Shown piece after piece: positions 1 to 7,934 of a stretch of 42,181 bases of DNA. Origin of the DNA: Kiritimatiellota bacterium. Its GTDB lineage: Bacteria; Verrucomicrobiota; Lentisphaeria; Oligosphaerales; JAADHN01. Position numbers and translations under genes: made by a program. The stretch covers positions 1-42,181 of the forward strand of contig JAADHN010000098.1 in NCBI GenBank assembly GCA_013151865.1. The letters run 5' to 3'. The first letter of the stretch is position 1. Each line of letters opens with the position of its first letter. The notes under the pieces are model-generated. The model saw nothing but the letters and a program-made list of their open reading frames with translations, was not told where the DNA came from and did no database searches.

Positions 1-421
1 ATGCGGACGCGCCCATGGGTGGAGGAAGTTGACGACTCGTTCGGCGATCTCCCGATCTTGGCAAGCGTCACAACGACCCCATGTTTTTTTGGACGGCCAA
101 GTGGATGCGGAGGCAGGCGTCGACTGTGCGAGCCTGGGCCGCATGCCACGGCGCGAAGTCCACGAATTATCGCGGATGGACACAGATGGGAACGCCGAGA
201 GTGAGAGACGCCAAAGCTGCAACGGCGTCCCGCCCCGCCGTTTTCGGGGAAACACCGCACGGGAGTGGACCCACAGCCTGTAATCGGTCGGTTGGATTGG
301 CAAGCCCGGAGTTGCTCGTGCGTTGCGTGGTTGCTCCGGGCTGGTATGTTCTTCGCCGACGGCGGAGAGCGCAAAGCGGCAACGGCGTGCCCGGTGCAAA
401 CACAGCGTGGAGGTGACTGAG
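1..421. other. Upstream intergenic region with repeat and hairpin
   Basis: I see no convincing gene here. The region holds one copy of a short direct repeat (169-195), a GC hairpin at 221-242 followed by TTTT (AACGGCG/CGCCGTT), a GAAACACC motif at 249-256 and a weak promoter-like pair before the first gene: TTGCGT at 323-328, a 16-base spacer and TATGTT at 345-350. A minus-strand frame from 144 runs open off the left edge, but it has no ribosome binding site and matches no family I know, so I do not call it. Confidence 0.5.
169..195 (+). repeat. Short direct repeat flanking the first gene, left copy
   Basis: ATCGCGGATGGACACAGATG and what follows match 2875-2901 (ATCGCGGATGAACGCCGATG and what follows) at 22 of 27 positions. 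Each copy is followed within about 30 bases by a GC hairpin with a T-run (221-244 and 2928-2950). Confidence 0.65.
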
Positions 422-2674
422 ATGTTGAAACAACGCATGTCCTCGTTCCTCGTGCTTGCCGCGGTCTTGGGCTCGGCGCTGTCGTGGGCGCCGCCGGCGG
501 TGAGGTCGTTGACCGAATTCGGCGACCTCTCCAACGCGGGCGCGGCGCAGCTCGCGTTGGAGCGAGCCGTCAAAGAGTTGATGGCTGAAGGGGGAGGCGT
601 TGTGACGGTGCCGCCCGGGGCGCCGGCGGAGTTGTCGATCCGGAACATGTCGCAAACGGACCGCAAGGGGCCGGGCGTGACGATCATCGACTATCGGGAC
701 GGATTTGTCGCCTACCATCTGGCCCCCATCGGGAAGCATCAGACGGGAACCTGGGCGGGGATGCGGCTGGACCGGATACTGAATCTGGCCCCCAACAGCC
801 TGCCTCACTGTGGGACGCAAGCGAACGAAGCGATCCAGAATTATATCGTCAGCGGGGCCACTTCGTACATGGCGACTCTCAAGGGACCGGTGACGGCAGG
901 CAACGACCGGAGATGCTATGTGGACACCATTCGGGGTATCTGGGTTGGGCAGTTTCTGACCGTCACCAGCAGTGTCATGGGCTATGCGCCGCCCTACGAC
1001 CGCATTCGCGTCAAATCCATCGGATGGGACAAGCAACGTCGGGAGAACTATTTCGTGGCCGACTTCAAGTACGACCACCCCGCCGGGGTGCTGGTGTACA
1101 ACAAACACGTCGTCAACAGCCTGGAGATCGACGGTTTCTCGAACTGCGACAATCAATCCATGGAACTGAACGTTCGTCGCAACCAGTATGCCGTCGGCGA
1201 TTCGTTCGTGATCAGCGGTGTGTTGAAGTACATGAGCGATGTCTTTAGCGGTTTCGGGGACGAAGGGGGCATCGTGCTCAACGCCGAAACCGTAGGCGTC
1301 TTGGACAGTTTCCGGTCGACAGTCGCCGCCGTGAACTGGAAGGTCGACGAACTGACCTACGCGCCCGGCAAAGTGAATGCGCATTCTTTGAGTAACTCGC
1401 GGCCGCTCATCAACATGAACCGAGCCAAGTGGGTCACTCGTGGGCGCGTGTTCATCGTGCCGCCCGACAAAGAATACCGCGGACTGCGCAATCCGAGTGT
1501 CATCGGCGGCCCCGGAAACGTATTCAACTATCAAGGTGGATTGATTCTCGGTACTCCCGACTGTACCTGGAACGCGGACATCGTCGGGCGATTCTTCGCC
1601 GTAATCGAGCCGACGGAGACGATCCTGCCGAATGACCCCTCGACCGCCGGCGGGTACGCAAAACTGCCTGACCGTCCGATTTACCGCTGGTATTGCATCA
1701 AGCAATTCAAGCGTCTCTCCAACGGAATGAAGCAGCTCAAGATCTTGCGGGTGCGCTGGTCTGCCGTGGCGGCCGGAGCGCCGAAGCTGTTTCTCGACGA
1801 GAACTATACATGGGACGGTCATGAACGTCCCCTGCGCTACGCCATTGCGCCCGGGGCGTGGGTGTACGACATCAGTCGGGGCTGGGCCGACAGCATTCCG
1901 ACGGGAGGTTTTGTGGACAAGAAGCACCCCCGTCGGTTGAAAGTAACCCCAACCGGCGACCGGGGAACGAAGTACGACTTTGAGGCGGGCGACCCCATTG
2001 AGCAAGCGGTGGGGGCTGATCCGTGGCAACCGCGACCGCTGCGGATCCGGCAGTTCGACCAACTCCCCACGACCATGGACAACGCGGCCATCGAGGTCCA
2101 GCAAATGGGCCGCGTGCAAGTGCCTTACTGCCTCAGCCTGACGGGAATTATCACCTCCCGAAAAGAACTTGCGCGGCGAAAAGACGGCAAACCTCCCTAC
2201 CGCACCATCATGCGTATTCGTTCCCTGGCAGATGTCGGTCTCGATTTCGAGAGCGAGGTATTGGACGCTGCCATCATTTTCCGCCAGCCCAACGACTTGC
2301 CGCAACCGATTCGGTGGCGGAACAACGTCACCGGCTCCAGTTCGCTCGTGGTGGAACCGGGGACGGGCAACTTTGTGCTGCAGGGGGGCGATATAGACGT
2401 GAGCGGCAAAGCGGTGAAGCGGGTGCGGGGTCTCTCGGCCACCGGGACCCCTGCCGCGAACCTGCGGGGAATCGACATAGGCGTGAAACAGGGAGCCGAC
2501 CGGGTACAGGTCGTGTTCTCGACCCCGGAGCAGGACGCGCACTACGCCGTTTCTATCACGCCTTCCTGGATGACAAACCTGTGTGTGCCGGAAAAGACCG
2601 CCACCGGGTTCGCCGTGCAGTTTGCCGTCCCGGCGCCGAAAAAGGCCCGGATGGACTGGGTGCTGGTGCGGTGA
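422..2674 (+). CDS. Secreted protein of unknown function, beta-helix-like N-terminus and YAVSITPSW C-terminal domain
   Basis: This 750-residue protein starts with a signal-peptide-like segment (basic MLKQR, then a hydrophobic stretch to about residue 25). Residues 30-60 (FGDLSNAGAAQLALERAV..GGGVVTVPPG) resemble the opening of pectate-lyase-fold proteins. The last 60 residues (VVFSTPEQDAHYAVSITPSW..DWVLVR) match a small C-terminal domain I associate with secreted and phage-tail-like proteins. The middle is unassigned, so the enzymatic activity is unknown. The start at 422 is chosen because GGAGGTGA at 409-416 sits six bases upstream; the frame is open for 99 bases further but without a better site. 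It stands alone, with a terminator-like hairpin 250 bases downstream, and lies between two copies of a short repeat (169-195 and 2875-2901). Confidence 0.8.
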   Translation: MLKQRMSSFLVLAAVLGSALSWAPPAVRSLTEFGDLSNAGAAQLALERAVKELMAEGGGVVTVPPGAPAELSIRNMSQTDRKGPGVTIIDYRDGFVAYHLAPIGKHQTGTWAGMRLDRILNLAPNSLPHCGTQANEAIQNYIVSGATSYMATLKGPVTAGNDRRCYVDTIRGIWVGQFLTVTSSVMGYAPPYDRIRVKSIGWDKQRRENYFVADFKYDHPAGVLVYNKHVVNSLEIDGFSNCDNQSMELNVRRNQYAVGDSFVISGVLKYMSDVFSGFGDEGGIVLNAETVGVLDSFRSTVAAVNWKVDELTYAPGKVNAHSLSNSRPLINMNRAKWVTRGRVFIVPPDKEYRGLRNPSVIGGPGNVFNYQGGLILGTPDCTWNADIVGRFFAVIEPTETILPNDPSTAGGYAKLPDRPIYRWYCIKQFKRLSNGMKQLKILRVRWSAVAAGAPKLFLDENYTWDGHERPLRYAIAPGAWVYDISRGWADSIPTGGFVDKKHPRRLKVTPTGDRGTKYDFEAGDPIEQAVGADPWQPRPLRIRQFDQLPTTMDNAAIEVQQMGRVQVPYCLSLTGIITSRKELARRKDGKPPYRTIMRIRSLADVGLDFESEVLDAAIIFRQPNDLPQPIRWRNNVTGSSSLVVEPGTGNFVLQGGDIDVSGKAVKRVRGLSATGTPAANLRGIDIGVKQGADRVQVVFSTPEQDAHYAVSITPSWMTNLCVPEKTATGFAVQFAVPAPKKARMDWVLVR

Positions 2675-2749
2675 CGGTTGGAGCGGAACTCGGGGAGGTT
2701 CAGGCGCACCGACCGCCGGCGAGCAGATGGGCGGCAGGGTATTGGGTCG

Positions 2750-2841
2750 GATGCGTCAGGCAGCGTATATTGACCGATGAAATTGGGGTGCGAGAGCAAG
2801 CCGATCATTTGTTTCCGGGCTTGCCTGGCGTCTGACGCATC
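2750..2841. repeat. Nested inverted repeat downstream of the secreted-protein gene
   Basis: GATGCGTCAG at 2750-2759 is the exact reverse complement of CTGACGCATC at 2832-2841. Inside it, GCAAGCC and GGCTTGC form a second stem around 2800-2827. A transcript reading through would fold into a closing stem with an internal hairpin. Function is unknown; it could be an RNA 3' structure or a protein-binding repeat. Confidence 0.55.
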
Positions 2842-2874
2842 GGGACCGGTCTGCGGTTCGAGAACGCGAAAAGA

Positions 2875-2901
2875 ATCGCGGATGAACGCCGATGGGAGCG
2901 C
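2875..2901 (+). repeat. Short direct repeat flanking the first gene, right copy
   Basis: This is the right-hand partner of 169-195, in the same orientation, on the other side of the secreted-protein gene and followed by the 2928-2950 hairpin. Confidence 0.65.
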
Positions 2902-2927
2902 ATGGTAGGGTGGGGCCGCCGAAGTGG

Positions 2928-2950
2928 ACACGGCGTTTCGCCGTGTTTTT
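2928..2950 (+). terminator. Rho-independent terminator-like hairpin
   Basis: ACACGGCG (2928-2935), loop TTT, CGCCGTGT (2939-2946) form a perfect 8-bp stem, and the second arm runs into a T-tract ending at 2950. It lies 253 bases after the secreted-protein stop, so it either ends a long 3' untranslated region or belongs to the repeated element at 2875. Confidence 0.65.
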
Positions 2951-3158
2951 CTTGCTCGCGAATACGCGGCCGTCCGCTCGGGAAACGACTCGTGAGGCCA
3001 TGCGATGAAAGCAACGGCTCGAAGGAGTCTCGCCCTTCAGAGCGCACGGCTCTACAGCTCGGCGGGATCGACTAGATCAAAACGCGGAGAAGGCGGTGCG
3101 ATTCGCCGTGCCGCGACACAGGCAGAGCTGAAGGGGGACAGGCCTTCGGGCCGGGAAA

Positions 3159-3235
<77 letters not shown>

Positions 3236-3261
3236 ACCCGGAGAGAGGGAAAACGCTCCAT

Positions 3262-3289
3262 ACCATAAGAGCGTGCGTTGGCTTGTCAA
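3262..3289 (-). promoter_or_regulatory. Sigma-70-type promoter of tRNA-Val
   Basis: On the minus strand a perfect TTGACA (3289-3284) is followed by a 16-base spacer and TATGGT (3267-3262). The tRNA 5' end is 26 bases beyond the -10 box, which fits a short precursor leader. Confidence 0.7.
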
Positions 3290-3385
3290 CCCCCATTGGT
3301 TCCATTACCCTACCTGAAAACCAGACCCTTGCCGGCGGGCCGGGAAGCTTGTTGGAGTCCCCGTCTTTTCAGGAGATCTCGTACA

Positions 3386-4837
3386 ATGGCGATTCTGGCG
3401 ATTGACCAGGGAACCACCGGAACGACGACCGTGGTCTTTGGCGCGGACGGGCAACCTTTGGCCAAGGCGTATCGCGAGTTCACCCAGCTTTTTCCACAGC
3501 CCGGCTGGGTCGAGCACGACCCGCTGGAAATCTGGCACACGGTCGAAGAAACCGTGGCGGACGTGCTGTCCCGCACTCGCACCAAGATCGATGCGGTCGG
3601 CATCACCAACCAACGCGAAACCACTGTCCTGTGGGATGCGAAGACCGGCGAGCCCGTCTGCAACGCCATCGTTTGGCAGTGCCGGCGAACGGCTCCGATC
3701 TGCGAGCGGCTCCGCGAGTTTGAGCCCCTGTTTCGGCGTCGGACCGGACTGCCGCTCGATCCGTATTTCAGCGGCACCAAGATCCGTTGGGCGCTCGATA
3801 ATGTGGCGGCCGCCGCCACAGCGCACCTTCGCTTCGGCACAATCGACACGTGGTTGATCTGGAAGTTGACCGGCGGTGCGGTCCATGCCACGGACCCCAC
3901 TAACGCTTCACGGACGTTGTTGTTCGACATTCACGAGCAGCGCTGGGCCTCGGAATTGTGTCGAATCCTGGGGGTGCCGCCCGAGATCCTGCCTGAGGTC
4001 CGCGGGTCTGTGGGGAATTTCGGAAACGTCGTCTCCCTGCCGGGGCTCGCCGGGATCCCGATTCTTGGCGTGGCCGGTGACCAACAGGCAGCCTTGTTCG
4101 GTCAGACCTGCTTCGAACCCGGGGAGGCCAAGAACACGTACGGGACCGGCTGTTTTCTGCTTTTCAACACCGGGGCGCACGCCATCGACTCCCATCACGG
4201 ATTGCTGACCACGCTGGCGGTCGACGGCCGGGGGCGGACGTGCTATGCGGTCGAGGGGTCGGTCTTCGTGGCGGGCGCCGCAGTGCAGTGGCTCCGGGAC
4301 GGTCTCGGACTGATTCGGACTGCCGCCGAAAGCGAAGCTGCGGCCCGGGCCGTGCCCGACAACGGCGGGGTCTACCTCGTACCCGCCTTTGTGGGACTCG
4401 GCGCTCCGCATTGGGACCCGGAGGTTCGAGGTGCGCTGGTCGGTATCACGCGAGGCACGTCCCGGAAGCACGTGATTCGGGCGGCGCTCGAAGCCATTGC
4501 GTTTCAAACGGTGGACGTGGTGCGGGCCATGGAAGAAGACGTGGGCCGCCCGGTACGGAGTTTGGCCGTGGACGGCGGGGCCGCCGCCAACGATTTCCTC
4601 ATGCAGTTTCAGGCCGATGTCCTCGATCGCCCGGTCCAACGACCCCAGATCATCGAGACGACTTCCCGGGGCGCCGCGTTCCTTGCCGGGCTCGGGGCAG
4701 GGGGTTGGAAAGATGCGGAAACATTGCGGTTGCTGACGAAAACCGAACGCACGTTTGTCCCGAGTATGGCGTCGGAGGTCCGCGAGGCATTGCTGAAGGG
4801 TTGGGGCAAAGCACTTCGCCAGGTCCGGACCCGTTGA
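3386..4837 (+). CDS. glpK: Glycerol kinase
   Basis: The 483-residue FGGY-family kinase phosphorylates glycerol to sn-glycerol 3-phosphate with ATP in the cytoplasm. The family hallmarks are visible: phosphate loop DQGTTG at residues 7-12, the substrate-contact motif TNQRETTVLWD near 75-85, the catalytic aspartate in GVAGDQQAALFGQ near 231, and the TYGTGCF adenosine-site motif after it. The length is close to the usual 495-505. The start at 3386 is supported by AGGAG at 3371-3375 and by alignment of MAILAIDQGTTG with other GlpK N-termini. A glycerophosphodiesterase follows after 160 bases in the same direction, consistent with use of phospholipid-derived glycerol and glycerol phosphate. No glycerol facilitator or G3P dehydrogenase is in this window. 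Confidence 0.97.
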   Translation: MAILAIDQGTTGTTTVVFGADGQPLAKAYREFTQLFPQPGWVEHDPLEIWHTVEETVADVLSRTRTKIDAVGITNQRETTVLWDAKTGEPVCNAIVWQCRRTAPICERLREFEPLFRRRTGLPLDPYFSGTKIRWALDNVAAAATAHLRFGTIDTWLIWKLTGGAVHATDPTNASRTLLFDIHEQRWASELCRILGVPPEILPEVRGSVGNFGNVVSLPGLAGIPILGVAGDQQAALFGQTCFEPGEAKNTYGTGCFLLFNTGAHAIDSHHGLLTTLAVDGRGRTCYAVEGSVFVAGAAVQWLRDGLGLIRTAAESEAAARAVPDNGGVYLVPAFVGLGAPHWDPEVRGALVGITRGTSRKHVIRAALEAIAFQTVDVVRAMEEDVGRPVRSLAVDGGAAANDFLMQFQADVLDRPVQRPQIIETTSRGAAFLAGLGAGGWKDAETLRLLTKTERTFVPSMASEVREALLKGWGKALRQVRTR

Positions 4838-4997
4838 CTCATGAGCGGATGCGCCTGAACCGACAGGTTCATTCTGAGATTCATCCCGGGGCCGGCGCCC
4901 CGTTTGGACTTTGGTTGCGGATTTCGTCTCGCAAGTCGGCTTGCCGGGATCGAGACCGGTCCGCACTCGATCCAACAAGTATGCCAGGAGGAAACAG

Positions 4998-5756
4998 ATG
5001 TCCCTCAGCAACGGTCCGGTCGTCGAAGCCCACCGCGGCGATAGTGAGAACGCCCCCGAAAACACGCTTGCCGCATTCAAACAAGCCATGGCCTTGGCCG
5101 TGGAATGGATCGAATTGGATGTGCATCCCACGCGGGACGGCCGACTCGTGGTGCTTCACGACTCCACCGTCGACCGGACAACCGACGGGAGCGGCCCGGT
5201 CGCCGAAATGTCGTCCGCCGAGGTGCGCGAGTTGGACGCGGGCTCCTGGTTCGCACCCGAGTTTGCCGGGGAACGCGTACCGACTCTCGAGGAGACGGTC
5301 GAGTTGACGGCCCTCACGCCGACTCGGCTGAACATCGAGGTCAAAGACGCCCCTGGGATCGAGGCGGTCGCCCGGGAAGTGGCCGGGCTGCTGCGCCGGG
5401 CCGGATGCGAACGCGAGTATGTGGTTTCTTCGTTCGATTCGGCTGCCCTCAATGCGGTCCGCAAAGTCGCTCCCGAAATTACTCTGGCCCTGATCGGGAA
5501 CGGCCCGGAGATCCTCGACCGTGCTCGGTCGGAAGGGATTCCATGGATCCATGCCAATTGGACCACGGCCTATCCGGACGTGGTCGGGGCGGCCCATGCG
5601 CACGGGATCAAAGTCAACATTTGGACCATGGACGATCCCGCCCTATACGCCCATTGGCGCCGCCGCGGGGTCGACAAACTTTGCACCAACCGTCCGGCAC
5701 GGATGCTGGCTGCGGCTGTGGCCCCCGAATCGATTCCCGCCTATCTCGCCCCGTGA
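4998..5756 (+). CDS. Glycerophosphodiester phosphodiesterase, cytoplasmic type
   Basis: The 252-residue protein has the GDPD TIM-barrel signature: HRGDSENAPENTLAAF near residues 12-27, IELDVHPTRDG near 37-47, VVLHDSTVDRTTDG after it, and IEVKDAPG near 115. The two histidines and the ELD acidic residues are the known catalytic and metal-binding positions. It would hydrolyse glycerophosphodiesters to sn-glycerol 3-phosphate and an alcohol. There is no signal peptide, so it acts on imported or internal substrate like UgpQ. AGGAGGAA at 4986-4993 fixes the start. It follows glpK in the same direction and may share its transcript. Confidence 0.93.
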   Translation: MSLSNGPVVEAHRGDSENAPENTLAAFKQAMALAVEWIELDVHPTRDGRLVVLHDSTVDRTTDGSGPVAEMSSAEVRELDAGSWFAPEFAGERVPTLEETVELTALTPTRLNIEVKDAPGIEAVAREVAGLLRRAGCEREYVVSSFDSAALNAVRKVAPEITLALIGNGPEILDRARSEGIPWIHANWTTAYPDVVGAAHAHGIKVNIWTMDDPALYAHWRRRGVDKLCTNRPARMLAAAVAPESIPAYLAP

Positions 5757-5973
5757 GTCCGCGTTCTGAAGCGTCCGTGCCTGCCGCTGGACCGATCCGG
5801 GGCCGCGCACTGAGCCGGTCCGGGTCGTCATGGCGGAGACCGGTCCCGCGTCGGTCGTCTTGACGACGGCAGGACGGGCGTCCCGGTAGCGCGATCTCTC
5901 CGTTGAGCAAGTGCATCCGTGGATTCAGTATCTCGAGTCCGCCCACGCCGCGTCAGGTTCTTCGACTCTCCCC

Positions 5974-6002
5974 TTGTATTCTTCTATCTCCCTGACTAAT
6001 AT
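5974..6002 (+). promoter_or_regulatory. Candidate sigma-70 promoter in AT-rich island
   Basis: TTGTAT (5974-5979), a 17-base spacer and TAATAT (5997-6002) lie in the only clearly AT-rich patch of this region. A transcript would run through repeat A to the small basic gene at 6459, giving a leader of about 450 bases. Confidence 0.4.
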
Positions 6003-6205
6003 AGAGATTATATCTCCGGGGCGGGGCGTGCTCTCCCGGAAAACCAAGCGGACAGACGCTGCGGCGTCGCGGGAATTGCAAGCGCTGTCCAGCACTCGAG
6101 AGTCCAGCCTGCCAAACCCGTTGTCAACTGGATGACATGAACGCCTCCGACGACAAGCGAACAGGCAAAACCATTGATCGACTCCTGAAAAAGGCCAACG
6201 TGTTG

Positions 6206-6372
6206 GCAAGGCGTTGCCTTGATGGATTCATGAACTTTTTCGCGAGAGGGCGCAGTTTATACGGATTCAAGTCATTGCGTCGAACGCCGGTCGAGGCCGT
6301 GCTGAAAACACCGCCTCGGTCGGTGGGCGGCAGCAATGTCCTGAACATGCGTGAGATACGTCATCGCAGCAG
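6206..6372 (+). repeat. Dispersed repeat A, copy 1
   Basis: This 167-base stretch aligns with the minus strand of 13262-13428 at roughly three-quarters identity by hand. The best blocks are TCGCGAGAGGGCGC, TACGGATTC, GCAGCAATGT and TCGCAGCAG. It points towards the small gene at 6459 and ends 86 bases before it. Confidence 0.75.
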
Positions 6373-6458
6373 ATGGCGCGTGCATTGTTCACGTTAGACG
6401 GCCCGAACTCGCACTTGCGGTGAAATGCAACGGACCCCCCCCGGAAAGGAGTCATCCC

Positions 6459-6608
6459 ATGGGCGACAGGAAAGGCAAGAAGGACAAGGCCAAAGGAAAG
6501 AGGCAGAAGGAAGCCAAACTAGCGAAAGCCGCCAAACGGAAACAGGATAAACAGCAACCCCGAATGCCTGAATTGGAGCCGGCAAAACGGATGCGTGGAA
6601 CACGATAG
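6459..6608 (+). CDS. Small lysine-rich basic protein, 49 residues
   Basis: The product is 49 residues and very basic: MGDRKGKKDKAKGKRQKEAK, then alternating Lys/Ala and a KQDKQQP stretch. I know short proteins of this MGxxKGKKDKAK type as conserved hypotheticals, but no function is established to my knowledge. The composition suggests nucleic-acid or ribosome association, which is inference. A clear AAAGGAG at 6445-6451, seven bases before the ATG, makes translation likely despite the size. It converges with the zinc-binding-protein gene 120 bases away, with no obvious terminator between them. Confidence 0.7.
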   Translation: MGDRKGKKDKAKGKRQKEAKLAKAAKRKQDKQQPRMPELEPAKRMRGTR

Positions 6609-6727
6609 AATGCCTGGACGTGCGCCGCTCGTACCATGATTTTGGCGCAGACGTCGGCGGCCAACAGCCTGTTTTCCCGGTCCCGGCGGGGCGCGTCGGG
6701 TCTTTCGGGCTTGTTTCGCACGATGGG

Positions 6728-7717
6728 CTACCGTGTACTGAGGGCCTTACGCACTTTTCGGGCCATGCTTCGAAGGTTGTCCAGATAATCGCGGGCCAGC
6801 GGATCCATGGGAACCACGGCCCCATGAATGGCCTTGGCGACGGCTTGGGCGGTCCGGGTCGAAAACTGCGGCTGGACAAAGATCACGCGCACTCTGTCCC
6901 GCCGTGCCCGTGCGATCAGTTCTGCAAGTCGTCGAGCCGTGGGTGCCCGTCCCCCGAGTTCCACGGCGACTTGTTTCAGGCCGTAGGCTTCCGTGAAATA
7001 GCCGAAAGCCGGGTGGAAAACCAGGACCTCCCGCCCCTTGACCGGGGCCAGGGCCGCCGCAATCTCCCGATCCACAGCGTCCAAGTCGGCCAGGAATTGC
7101 TGCAGGTTGGCCCGGTACAGCTCGGCCCCGGCCGGGTCTTCGGCCTCCAGGGCATGGGCGATGTTTCGGGCCATGATCTTGACGTTTCGGGGGCTCATCC
7201 AAGTATGGGGATCGGGATAGCCTCTGGCGTCTTCCGCCTCGGTCCCGTGGCCGCCATCGTGTTGACTGTCATGTTGTTCCGCAGTTTCTCCGTGGGACAC
7301 TTGCGTCTCGGCGGGGCCGTGGTGATGGTGCCTGCCGGCGGCGGTCATGTACCTCAGCGAAACACCCCGGCGGATATTCACGAAACGGAGGTTGCGGAAG
7401 GTGGCGCCGATCTTTCGCACCAGCGTGTCCTCGAAAGGGAAGCCGATGGCGAAGTAGAGCCGGGCCTTGCCGAGACGGACCAACTGTTTCGGGGTCGGTT
7501 CGAAATTGTGCGGCTCTCGGCCGGGCCCAACCAGTACGGAGACGCGGACACGGCCGCCCCCCACGCGCTCGACGAAGTACGCCTCCGGGGGGATGCTGAC
7601 GAATACCGGCAGTTTTCCGGCGTCCCGTCCCGCCGGACGGGCGGCGATCCGTCCCGTCATCAGAACGGCCAGGGCGGCCGTCCCGGCTGCCAGGCGAAAG
7701 CTCGGTCGTTTGAGCAT
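6728..7717 (-). CDS. znuA: Zinc/manganese ABC transporter substrate-binding protein, ZnuA type
   Basis: The 329-residue protein begins with a signal-peptide-like segment and has the cluster A-I metal-binding ligands: His70 in GPGREPHNFEPTP, His171 in DPHTWMSP, His235 in VFHPAFGYF and Asp305 in MDPLARDY. Residues 130-157 form the histidine-rich loop (HHHH, then HG, QHD, QHD, GHG) typical of zinc-binding ZnuA. It should capture Zn2+ outside the membrane and deliver it to an ABC permease. Unusually, no ZnuB permease or ZnuC ATPase gene lies within the window, so the partners must be encoded elsewhere. The start at 7717 follows GGAGAGGA. Repeat B copy 2 lies immediately upstream; I find no clear Zur box. 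Confidence 0.9.
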   Translation of the reverse strand: MLKRPSFRLAAGTAALAVLMTGRIAARPAGRDAGKLPVFVSIPPEAYFVERVGGGRVRVSVLVGPGREPHNFEPTPKQLVRLGKARLYFAIGFPFEDTLVRKIGATFRNLRFVNIRRGVSLRYMTAAGRHHHHGPAETQVSHGETAEQHDSQHDGGHGTEAEDARGYPDPHTWMSPRNVKIMARNIAHALEAEDPAGAELYRANLQQFLADLDAVDREIAAALAPVKGREVLVFHPAFGYFTEAYGLKQVAVELGGRAPTARRLAELIARARRDRVRVIFVQPQFSTRTAQAVAKAIHGAVVPMDPLARDYLDNLRSMARKVRKALSTR

Positions 7718-7740
7718 GGCAGGTCCTCTCCGGGTTTGCT

Positions 7741-7806
7741 GATCCGCTCGAAATAATCCGGGGCACTGGCGAACTCGCAGTTTCTGCAACATTCTCCAGA
7801 TAATTC
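7741..7806 (-). repeat. Dispersed repeat B, copy 2
   Basis: On the minus strand this reads GGAATTATCTGGAGAATGTTGC, an inner part with CCAGTGCCCC, then GGATTATTTCGAG. It aligns with copies at 27131-27224 (minus), 26224-26311 (plus) and, more weakly, 16895-16994 (plus). It ends 24 bases before the znuA start and points towards it. Confidence 0.6.
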
Positions 7807-7934
7807 CGAGACACTCTGCAATGCACGCAGTTGTCTTGTTTGTAATGCGGCGCCCGCCGCTTCGTCCGCGTTGGGAATTGTCTCGACGCCGTCGGCAAGC
7901 CGTGCCGAAGGCCCCGGCAGCACTCGGCGACCCG

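Larger units (their letters stand above)
2675..3158. other. Intergenic region with folded element, repeat and terminator
   Basis: No gene is supported. In order it holds a nested inverted repeat (2750-2841), the second copy of the short direct repeat (2875-2901), a terminator-like hairpin (2928-2950) and about 200 bases in which I see nothing up to the tRNA-Val 3' end. A minus-strand frame over 2542-2931 overlaps the upstream gene and looks like a shadow. Confidence 0.55.
5757..6458. other. Long intergenic region with promoter and repeat A
   Basis: I do not support a gene in this 700-base stretch. It contains a promoter-like pair (5974-6002) in an AT-rich island, a GAGAT-TAT-ATCTC palindrome around 6004-6016, and one copy of the 167-bp repeat A (6206-6372). 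A frame over 6137-6397 would encode 86 residues spanning the repeat. Its best part (ARGRSLYGFKSLRR) is shared with the other repeat copy, so it may be a decayed or accidental frame. Confidence 0.5.

Noticed and set aside
1-144. Minus-strand frame open to the left edge
   Set aside because: It has no ribosome binding site, only 48 codons in the window and no family resemblance; it could be a real gene start, but I cannot support it.
167-2542. 791-codon minus-strand open frame
   Set aside because: It is antisense to the first secreted-protein gene, which has a signal peptide and a strong ribosome binding site; the minus-strand product has low-complexity GC-type composition.
4856-4871. TGAACC-GACA-GGTTCA hairpin after glpK as a terminator
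   Set aside because: The stem is only 6 bp and no T-tract follows.
6137-6397. 86-residue frame across repeat A copy 1
   Set aside because: It has a poor start, and the similarity to the other copy is at the DNA level with non-synonymous changes throughout, so I treat it as a repeat rather than a gene.
7718-7934. Zur operator upstream of znuA
   Set aside because: I looked for an AT-rich dyad of the Zur/Fur type and found none; the only structure is repeat B.
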